From: Flavobacteriaceae bacterium
GTDB taxonomy: Bacteria; Bacteroidota; Bacteroidia; Flavobacteriales; Flavobacteriaceae
Assembly: GCA_947443815.1 (NCBI GenBank)
Contig: CANEXR010000166.1
Coordinates: 1-6,598, forward strand
Reading direction: 5' to 3'
Length of the DNA: 6,598 nt
Shown: positions 1 through 5,940 of the stretch, in pieces
Numbering within the stretch: the stretch's first letter is position 1
Layout of the letters: each line of letters starts with the position of its first letter
Notes under the pieces: model-generated
What the model saw: the letters and a program-made list of their open reading frames with translations, nothing else
Databases searched by the model: none
What the model was told of the DNA's origin: nothing
Program-made: the position numbers and the translations under genes

Positions 1-650
1 ATTTTAATCCCCAAAATACTTTAAAAATTCCAGAAGATACCAGCAGATTAATTCAAGTATCGAGTATTGTCCCTATTGAAATTGAAAAAATAGTAAAAAA
101 AGTGCTTCCAGTAGTTCGACAACAAACTACCGAAACGACTACCACCGACAAACAACTTGTAAATCCAATCGTAGTTGCATCAGATGTCCCAACAACAGAT
201 ATTGCCAAAAACAAAGACAACACCAATACAACAATAGTTCCAAACGATGGAAATGCAACTGTTGGTCAAAACGCAACGGCACCAACAACGGGCAATGGAG
301 TTGTAGCGCCAACTCCTAGCGATACAGGAACTGGAATAGTTTCAACTTTATCGTTAGATAAACTTCCTGAATTTCCTGGAGGCATTAATAAGTTTTATAG
401 TTATGTAGGTAATAATTTTGAAAAACCAGAGATCGAAAGCGATACTGCTATTCGTGTATATGTTTCATTTGTTATTGAAAAAGACGGTTCAATGACTGAC
501 ATTCAAGTAAAAAAAGACCCTGGTTACGGCCTTGGAAGAGAAGCAATTCGCGTGTTAAAATCACTTAGAACCAAATGGTCCCCTGGTATGATTGCAGGAA
601 AACCAATGCGAACCGCTTATAATTTACCCATTACAATTCAAATGAATTAA
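1..650 (+). CDS. TonB-family energy transducer, C-terminal part (5' end outside window)
   Basis: This is the end of a TonB-like protein, which links inner-membrane proton-motive force to outer-membrane TonB-dependent transporters. The frame is open from the first complete codon at base 3, with no stop upstream, so the gene begins before the window; the GTG at 102 is an internal Val codon. About 215 residues are visible. The first part (with VPIEIEKIVKKVLPVV) resembles the periplasmic linker start of Bacteroidota TonB proteins. A low-complexity Thr/Asn/Ala-rich linker follows (about bases 120-345), in place of the more familiar Pro-rich one. The TonB C-terminal domain runs from about base 355: LPEFPGG, then VYVSFVIEKDGSM, a helix with REAIRVLKS, WSPGMIAGKPMR, and a final beta strand YNLPITIQMN. 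The N-terminal membrane anchor is not in view, so its presence is inferred. A specific partner transporter cannot be named. The gene converges on the M48 protease and ends at a shared terminator. Confidence 0.85.
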   Translation, partial: FNPQNTLKIPEDTSRLIQVSSIVPIEIEKIVKKVLPVVRQQTTETTTTDKQLVNPIVVASDVPTTDIAKNKDNTNTTIVPNDGNATVGQNATAPTTGNGVVAPTPSDTGTGIVSTLSLDKLPEFPGGINKFYSYVGNNFEKPEIESDTAIRVYVSFVIEKDGSMTDIQVKKDPGYGLGREAIRVLKSLRTKWSPGMIAGKPMRTAYNLPITIQMN

Positions 651-659
651 CCAAAAAAT

Positions 660-688
660 AAAAAAGCAGAACTAGGTTCTGCTTTTTT
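660..688. terminator. Bidirectional intrinsic terminator between convergent genes
   Basis: A perfect hairpin has stem GCAGAAC (666-672), a 3-base loop TAG, and GTTCTGC (676-682). It is flanked by six A on the left (660-665) and seven T on the right (683-689), which extend the stem and give a U-tract in both directions. It sits 10 bases after the TonB-like stop and 12 bases from the protease stop, so one structure can end both converging transcripts. Confidence 0.92.
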
Positions 689-700
689 TATGAAAAAATA

Positions 701-1579
701 TTACTTCTTTTGAGTGCTTGTCTTTTTAGCAGGAGCCTTTTTTGTTGTGGTTTTTTTAGTCGTTTTAACAACTGCCACAGGCATTTTTTGCTGCACATAA
801 GGTTTATATAACCCATCTTTTTCAGCTCTTTGTTTTGCTAATTCAGCTCTTTCCTTCGAGTCTGGGTGCGAACTCATCATTTGATCCAAAAAAGTAGATT
901 GGGTTCCCTCACTCATTTTCGCTAAAATTGAAAAAGCCGAAGCAACAGCATTAACATCATACCCATGCTTTTTCATAAAATTATAAGAGAACTCATCTGC
1001 TTCAGATTCTTGCTTTCTACTGTGTTTACTATCAATCATGGCACTACCAATCTTTGCTAATTGATTCTCTGTAAGCGTAGCTATAGTAGTAGACTGCGAA
1101 GCGGCAGCATCAATTAAAGCTTCTTTTTTATACATGGCCTTCATGGCATCTCTTGAATCGTGATTCGCTACATGCCCAATTTCATGTCCAATCACCGCCA
1201 ATAATTCATTGTCATCCATAATATCCATAAGACCTGAATAAACACGAACACTCCCATCAGCTGTCGCAAATGCATTGACTTCTTTAAGAATATATACTTT
1301 ATAATTCAGTGTAAAACCATCTCCTTGCGTATATTGACCAAATACTTTATTAAGTCGAATTGTATAAGGATCCGTTGGTCCTGCAACAGTATTTTCGGCA
1401 TCCATTTTAGTAACAGCTGCTTTGGATAAAGCAGCAGCATCGGCATCGCTAAACGTAAATCCAGCAACTCCTTTTTGAACAGCACCAAGCGCTTTCTCTC
1501 CAAAATTAATTTGTGCGTTGGCATTTAATAATCCACCCATAATAAGAATTAAGAACGATAATATTGATTTCTTTTTCAT
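701..1579 (-). CDS. Secreted M48-family zinc metalloprotease
   Basis: This is a 292-residue peptidase of the M48 (Ste24/BepA/LoiP-like) family. Residues 1-22 form a signal peptide: MKKK, a hydrophobic stretch, and a probable cleavage after NANA. There is no lipobox cysteine, so I expect a soluble periplasmic or secreted enzyme rather than a lipoprotein. The zinc site is complete: HEIGH at residues 132-136 supplies two His ligands and the catalytic Glu, and ESEAD at 191-195 supplies the third ligand (Glu191) with the conserved Asp195. The SSHPDSKER segment at 236-244 is the usual C-terminal family motif. There are no membrane helices beyond the signal, unlike HtpX. The last 20 or so residues (about 272-292) are a Lys/Thr/Ala tail of unknown role. 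Family members degrade or quality-control envelope proteins; the substrate here is unknown. A TAnnTTTG promoter motif lies just upstream, and the gene ends at the terminator shared with the TonB-like gene. Confidence 0.93.
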   Translation of the reverse strand: MKKKSILSFLILIMGGLLNANAQINFGEKALGAVQKGVAGFTFSDADAAALSKAAVTKMDAENTVAGPTDPYTIRLNKVFGQYTQGDGFTLNYKVYILKEVNAFATADGSVRVYSGLMDIMDDNELLAVIGHEIGHVANHDSRDAMKAMYKKEALIDAAASQSTTIATLTENQLAKIGSAMIDSKHSRKQESEADEFSYNFMKKHGYDVNAVASAFSILAKMSEGTQSTFLDQMMSSHPDSKERAELAKQRAEKDGLYKPYVQQKMPVAVVKTTKKTTTKKAPAKKTSTQKK

Positions 1580-1585
1580 TTGCTA

Positions 1586-1603
1586 TTGATTTTATAAAAT
1601 CAA
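1586..1603. promoter_or_regulatory. Perfect 18-bp palindrome, possible operator of the M48 gene
   Basis: TTGATTTTATAAAATCAA is identical to its own reverse complement. It lies 7-24 bases upstream of the M48 start codon and overlaps the end of the protease -7 promoter element, so it would straddle the transcription start. The first 13 bases (TTGATTTTATAAA) recur exactly at 1624-1636, followed by a degenerate second half. Position and symmetry suit a dimeric repressor site. The AT richness makes chance occurrence possible, and no regulator is identified. Confidence 0.4.
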
Positions 1604-1608
1604 ATATA
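1601..1608 (-). promoter_or_regulatory. Bacteroidota-type -7 promoter element for the M48 gene
   Basis: On the minus strand these bases read TATATTTG, an exact match to the Bacteroidota -7 consensus TAnnTTTG, about 21 bases before the M48 ATG. That would give a short leader. I see no convincing TTG at the expected -33 position, so support rests on the -7 match and its placement. Confidence 0.55.
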
Positions 1609-1772
1609 CTACTTTTTGGAGATTTGATTTTATAAATTAAACCAAATATAAGCCTTAGCTTTTTCTTTAAAAACAATTATTACCCCTTATTCCTTAAAAA
1701 AGAACCTGATAAAAACTTTTTTTACTTCCAAATCCTATTCTTTAAATTCCTTTTTCTTAAAACAACTTTACT

Positions 1773-1780
1773 TATCTTTG
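1773..1780 (+). promoter_or_regulatory. Bacteroidota-type -7 promoter element for lipA
   Basis: TATCTTTG matches TAnnTTTG exactly and ends 19 bases before the lipA ATG at 1800. Transcription would start near 1785-1788. This makes the in-frame TTG at 1785 an unlikely start codon and favours the ATG. A -33 TTG box is not evident in the T-rich DNA upstream. Confidence 0.55.
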
Positions 1781-1799
1781 CACTTTGAAAAATGATTTT

Positions 1800-2669
1800 A
1801 TGGAAACTGTTTTAGAAAATAATTTAACTGCAGGAAAACCAAAATGGTTGAAAGTAAAACTTCCAATTGGCAAAAAATACACTGAACTTCGAGGTTTAGT
1901 AGATAAATACAGCTTAAATACAATCTGTACTTCAGGTAGTTGCCCAAATATGGGAGAATGTTGGGGAGAGGGAACAGCAACCTTTATGATTTTAGGAAAT
2001 GTATGTACTCGTTCTTGCGGTTTTTGTGGTGTAAAGACTGGAAGACCTGAAACCGTTGATTGGGATGAACCCGAAAAAGTGGCTCGTTCCATAAAAATAA
2101 TGAACATCAAACATGCCGTAATCACAAGTGTGGACAGAGATGATCTTAAAGACGGTGGTTCTATAATTTGGATTGAAACCGTAAAGGCTATTCGAAGAAT
2201 GAACCCAAACACTACTTTAGAAACCTTAATACCTGACTTTCAAGGTATAGAAAGAAATATTGACCGAATCGTTGCTGCCAATCCTGAAGTCGTTTCTCAC
2301 AATGTTGAAACTGTTCGCAGACTGACTCGTGAAGTCCGAATTCAAGCAAAATATGACCGTAGTCTAGAAGTACTTCGCTATTTAAAAGAAAAAGGAATCA
2401 ACAGAACAAAATCTGGAATTATGTTAGGTCTTGGCGAAAAAGAAGAGGAAGTCTTTCAAACCATGAGAGATTTACGCGATGCAAATGTAGATATTGTTAC
2501 CATTGGACAATATTTGCAACCAAGCAAAAAACATTTGCCTGTAAAAGAATTTATAACACCTGAGCAATTTGCTATTTACGAAAAATTTGGACTGGAATTA
2601 GGATTTCGCCATGTAGAAAGTGGTCCCTTGGTGCGCTCTTCTTACAAAGCACAAAAGCATATTTTATAA
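1800..2669 (+). CDS. lipA: Lipoyl synthase (radical SAM)
   Basis: This 289-residue LipA inserts two sulfur atoms at C6 and C8 of protein-bound octanoyl groups. The product is the lipoyl cofactor of pyruvate and 2-oxoglutarate dehydrogenases and the glycine cleavage system. Both [4Fe-4S] clusters are encoded: the auxiliary, sulfur-donating cluster is C43-x4-C48-x5-C54, and the radical SAM cluster is C69-x3-C73-x2-C76. The C-terminal RSSY motif (279-282), whose Ser ligates the auxiliary cluster, is present. Full length and all signature residues point to an active enzyme. I chose the ATG at 1800, which gives METVLENN, over the in-frame TTG five codons upstream at 1785, because a promoter motif places the transcript start almost on that TTG. 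No lipB or lplA is in the window. A long stem-loop follows the gene before gap. Confidence 0.97.
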   Translation: METVLENNLTAGKPKWLKVKLPIGKKYTELRGLVDKYSLNTICTSGSCPNMGECWGEGTATFMILGNVCTRSCGFCGVKTGRPETVDWDEPEKVARSIKIMNIKHAVITSVDRDDLKDGGSIIWIETVKAIRRMNPNTTLETLIPDFQGIERNIDRIVAANPEVVSHNVETVRRLTREVRIQAKYDRSLEVLRYLKEKGINRTKSGIMLGLGEKEEEVFQTMRDLRDANVDIVTIGQYLQPSKKHLPVKEFITPEQFAIYEKFGLELGFRHVESGPLVRSSYKAQKHIL

Positions 2670-2692
2670 AAGTACTTTCCTTTACTTTAAAA

Positions 2693-2731
2693 TTGCTTTG
2701 CTTGATTTGAAAACAAATAGAAGTAAAGCAA
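2693..2731 (+). other. Long stem-loop between lipA and gap (terminator or leader structure)
   Basis: TTGCTTTGCTT (2693-2703) pairs with AAGTAAAGCAA (2721-2731) through 11 positions, with one G-U wobble in RNA. Inside, ATTTG (2705-2709) pairs with CAAAT (2714-2718) around an AAAA loop, separated from the outer stem by a small asymmetric internal loop. No clean U-tract follows, so it is not a standard intrinsic terminator. The right arm AAGTAAAG (2721-2728) can instead pair perfectly with CTTTACTT at 2680-2687, giving a mutually exclusive fold. It could end or attenuate the lipA transcript, process a lipA-gap message, or regulate gap. Confidence 0.5.
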
Positions 2732-2761
2732 ACTTAATTCTTAATCTTTAAACAAAAAATC

Positions 2762-3757
2762 TTGAAAATAAGAGTTGCTATCAATGGTTTTGGGAGAATT
2801 GGACGAAATTTATTTCGATTATTACTGAACCATCCTCATATTGAAGTTGTTGCAATAAATGATATTGCAGATACAAAAACCATGGCGCATCTGGTAAAAT
2901 ACGATAGTATTCATGGTGTATTGCCTTTTGTAGTAAGTCATGACAATAACGGAATAGTAATTGACGGCAAGCACTTCTTATTTTTTCATGAAAAAAACAT
3001 TACTAACTTGGATTGGAAAAGTAGTGCAATTGATTTTGTTATTGAAGCTACTGGTAAATACAAAACTTTTGAAGATTTAAACAACCACATCTTGGCTGGA
3101 GCCAAAAAAGTAATTTTATCCGCCCCTTCAGAAGTCGATTCCATAAAAACAGTCGTTTTGGGTGTCAATGAAGGAATCTTGGAAGGGACCGAAACCATTA
3201 TATCAAATGCAAGTTGTACTACTAATAATGCAGCACCTATGATAAAAATCATAGATGAACTTTGCGGTATCGAACAAGCTTATATAACTACAATACACTC
3301 CTATACCACTGACCAAAGCCTGCATGACCAACCGCATAAAGATTTGAGAAGAGCACGTGGCGCAAGTCAATCTATTGTACCTACAACAACCGGAGCTGCT
3401 AAAGCATTAACAAAAATATTTCCTCAACTTCAAAATAAAATTGGAGGCTGTGGTATTCGTGTCCCTGTTCCTGATGGTTCTTTGACCGATATAACTTTTA
3501 ATGTAAAACGAGTTGTCAGCATCAATGAAATAAATGCCGCTTTCAAAACAGCATCACGAACCAGTCTGAAAGGAATTCTAGCTTATACAGAAGACCCAAT
3601 CGTATCGGTTGATGTCATTGGTAACATAAATTCATGTATATTTGATGCTCAACTAACCTCAGTCATTGATAAAATGGTAAAAGTAGTAGGTTGGTATGAT
3701 AATGAAATTGGCTATTCATCCCGAATAATTGATTTAATTCTTTTAGTAAATAAGTGA
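2762..3757 (+). CDS. gap: Glyceraldehyde-3-phosphate dehydrogenase, type I
   Basis: This 331-residue phosphorylating GAPDH interconverts glyceraldehyde 3-phosphate and 1,3-bisphosphoglycerate in glycolysis or gluconeogenesis. The Rossmann motif INGFGRIGR is at residues 7-15. Asp34 (AINDIAD), after the second strand, favours NAD over NADP. The catalytic Cys152 lies in SNASCTTNN (148-156) and the activating His179 in TTIHSYT. HKDLRRAR, TTTGAAKA (208-215) and the phosphate-site Arg233 (GIRVPVP) follow, and the C-terminal WYDNEIGYSSR is intact. In the loop that reads LDLPHKD in many NAD enzymes, this protein has HDQPHKD. The start is TTG: no ATG lies between the in-frame stop at 2735-2737 and the first conserved residues, and Lys2 begins the Rossmann fold. 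No exact TAnnTTTG lies in the spacer, so it may be read from the lipA promoter or a diverged one. The histidine kinase follows after 16 bases. Confidence 0.96.
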   Translation: MKIRVAINGFGRIGRNLFRLLLNHPHIEVVAINDIADTKTMAHLVKYDSIHGVLPFVVSHDNNGIVIDGKHFLFFHEKNITNLDWKSSAIDFVIEATGKYKTFEDLNNHILAGAKKVILSAPSEVDSIKTVVLGVNEGILEGTETIISNASCTTNNAAPMIKIIDELCGIEQAYITTIHSYTTDQSLHDQPHKDLRRARGASQSIVPTTTGAAKALTKIFPQLQNKIGGCGIRVPVPDGSLTDITFNVKRVVSINEINAAFKTASRTSLKGILAYTEDPIVSVDVIGNINSCIFDAQLTSVIDKMVKVVGWYDNEIGYSSRIIDLILLVNK

Positions 3758-3773
3758 AAAAATTAAGTTGTAA

Positions 3774-5939
3774 ATGAAATACTTTTTCATTTTTATTGTT
3801 TTTTTTTATTCCTCTCTGCATTCTCAAATAAATAAGAAAACAGACAGCACTGCCTTTTACGTTACTTTGGCAAACAATAACAATGGCATAAAAAATAAAA
3901 AAAATACTGAATTTTATATTCAAAAAGCAATAAATCATAGTAAATTCAATACGGATTTAGAAACTCAAGCAAATCTACATTTTAAACTTGGAAAGTTTTA
4001 TTACAACAATAATGCACTTGATGCAGCTGCAAAAAATTTTCGCCAAAGTCTTTTTTTACTTAAAACAGTACTACCAACACCCACATTGGCAGCTTCTTAT
4101 TGCTATTTAGGGTTAACTAATATTAAAAAAGAAAGACTTTTTTTGGCTGAAATCTACCTTAAAAAATCGGAATTAATCTATAAAAATTTAAACATTACTG
4201 TTGTTTCTCATGATATAAATCTAAAAAAAGGAATTTCATATAAACTTAAAAAAGAATATCACTTAGCAACTATCACTTTAAAAAAAGTTGCCGAAGACTC
4301 AACTATTTTAAGTAATCTAGGGGCCAAATCAGAAGCTTTTTATCAATTAGGAGTTGTCAAAAACAGTCAAAAAAAAATCGATTCTGCTTTGTATTATTTA
4401 GAAAATGCTTTGCAAATAAATAGTAAGAATAATGATATTGAACAAAAAGCAAGAATTATTTTAGCCTTAAGTCAAAGCTATAAAGAAAAGAAAGATTTTG
4501 ATAGAGCTTATTCTTATCTTGATGAACATTATCAATTGAAAGATAGAATTTCAAGAATGAATAATGCCAAAAAAAGCTTAGCTGATTTTACAAAATTCAA
4601 AACAAAAGAGCTCTTCAATGCACGTATTGAAAAAGAAGAAAAGAACAGGGAAGAGCAAAAAACTTATAAATATTCTAAATTAATCAGTATTCTAGCCATT
4701 GCATTAATTACTATTTTATCTCTATTAAGTTTATCATTATACAAAAATAACATCATCAGAAATGAATCAAATTTGTTATTAAAAGAAAAAAATAACGAAT
4801 TAATTATTGCCAAAAACAAAGCAGAAAAAGCCTCAAGAGCAAGATCAGAATTCCTTTCAACAGTGAGTCACGAACTCCGTACACCATTAAATGCTATTAA
4901 TGGGATTACCCATTTATTATTAAAGGAAAAGCCAAAAAAGTCTCAAATAAATTACCTTTCCTCCTTACAATTTTCAGGAAATTATTTAGCTAAATTTATC
5001 AATGAAATTTTAGAAATTAATAAAATCGAATCAAATAAAACAGAAGTCGAAAATATTGCTTTTAACCTTAAAGAATTACTAAAAAACATTAAAAATTGTT
5101 TGCAAGAATTAGCATACACCAATAATAATAGTTTTATATTGGAAATTGATAATGCAATACCCGATTACATAATAGGAGATCCCACAAAACTATCACAGAT
5201 ATTCTTGAATTTAATCAATAACGCTCTAAAATTCACTAAAAACGGTGAGGTAACAGTAATAGCTAAACAAGAATTTACTGAATCACAACATATTAGCATC
5301 TACTTTGAAGTAATAGATACTGGAATTGGAATCCCAGAAGAAAAATTACAAACCGTTTTTGAAAGTTTCTCACAGGGTTCCATCGAAGTAAACCGAAAAT
5401 ACGGAGGTACTGGCTTAGGCTTAACAATTGTAAAAAAATTAATAAAAATACTTGGTGGCCAAATAAAATTGGTAAGCGCCGTAGGAATCGGTTCTTCATT
5501 TTCGTTTAAATTAAATTTTCAAATGGTTTCAGAACCTATCATGATGGAAGAAAAACCTAAAAAAAACAGAACGGTTTCATTAAACAATAAAAAAATACTT
5601 TTGATTGAAGACAATAAAATCAATCAAATGATAACTAAAAAAATGCTTGAAAACAAAGGCATCGTATGTGAAATAATAGACAATGGGGAAGATGCTATCG
5701 AAGCCGTTAGACATAATAAATATGATTTAATTCTAATGGATGTACATTTACCTGGTATTAATGGGACCATTGCAACTCAACAAATTAGAGCATTTGACAC
5801 TACAACTCCTGTAATAGCATTAACAGCGATATCGTTGCATGAAAACAGAGAAATGTTATTATCCTTTGGCATGAATGATGTAATCACGAAACCTTTTGTC
5901 CCAGATGATTTTTATACTACTATCTCAAAACACATTTAG
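3774..5939 (+). CDS. TPR-containing hybrid sensor histidine kinase / response regulator
   Basis: This 721-residue membrane signalling protein has a signal peptide at 1-17. A periplasmic sensor follows, with about five TPR-like repeats (roughly 63-96, 103-138, 147-175, 183-216, 222-256). A charged helix (about 270-300) leads to one transmembrane segment at 303-323 and a short cytoplasmic coiled coil at 324-355. The HisKA domain has phospho-acceptor His366 in SHELRTPLN. The HATPase domain has an N box with Asn479 and Asn482-Asn483, G1 DTGIGIP (515-521), G2 GGTGLGL (544-550) and a G3-like GIGSSFSF. The C-terminal receiver domain (about 608-721) has acidic pair Glu612/Asp613, phospho-acceptor Asp656, Thr684 and Lys706. 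All catalytic residues are present. There is no DNA-binding or HPt domain, so phosphate must pass to a partner elsewhere or the receiver tunes the kinase. The ligand is unknown; TPRs suggest protein or peptide binding. With 16 bases and no TAnnTTTG between them, it is probably co-transcribed with gap. Confidence 0.93.
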   Translation: MKYFFIFIVFFYSSLHSQINKKTDSTAFYVTLANNNNGIKNKKNTEFYIQKAINHSKFNTDLETQANLHFKLGKFYYNNNALDAAAKNFRQSLFLLKTVLPTPTLAASYCYLGLTNIKKERLFLAEIYLKKSELIYKNLNITVVSHDINLKKGISYKLKKEYHLATITLKKVAEDSTILSNLGAKSEAFYQLGVVKNSQKKIDSALYYLENALQINSKNNDIEQKARIILALSQSYKEKKDFDRAYSYLDEHYQLKDRISRMNNAKKSLADFTKFKTKELFNARIEKEEKNREEQKTYKYSKLISILAIALITILSLLSLSLYKNNIIRNESNLLLKEKNNELIIAKNKAEKASRARSEFLSTVSHELRTPLNAINGITHLLLKEKPKKSQINYLSSLQFSGNYLAKFINEILEINKIESNKTEVENIAFNLKELLKNIKNCLQELAYTNNNSFILEIDNAIPDYIIGDPTKLSQIFLNLINNALKFTKNGEVTVIAKQEFTESQHISIYFEVIDTGIGIPEEKLQTVFESFSQGSIEVNRKYGGTGLGLTIVKKLIKILGGQIKLVSAVGIGSSFSFKLNFQMVSEPIMMEEKPKKNRTVSLNNKKILLIEDNKINQMITKKMLENKGIVCEIIDNGEDAIEAVRHNKYDLILMDVHLPGINGTIATQQIRAFDTTTPVIALTAISLHENREMLLSFGMNDVITKPFVPDDFYTTISKHI

Positions 5940-5940
5940 A

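Noticed and set aside
102..104. GTG as the start of a 182-residue TonB-like protein
   Set aside because: The frame is open to the window edge and the upstream residues fit a TonB periplasmic linker, so the gene starts outside the window.
1640..1772. Small RNA or short gene in the divergent spacer
   Set aside because: I found only AT-rich sequence with no stable hairpin, U-tract or convincing short frame.
1785..1799. TTG at 1785 as the lipA start
   Set aside because: It coincides with the predicted transcription start; ATG 1800 leaves a short leader and loses no conserved residue.
1772..2212. 146-codon open frame on the minus strand across lipA
   Set aside because: It is antisense to the strongly conserved radical SAM coding region and its translation shows no domain.
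3663..3938. 91-codon minus-strand frame over the gap/kinase junction
   Set aside because: It is antisense to two real genes, hydrophobic because it mirrors A/T-rich coding DNA, and has no recognisable family.
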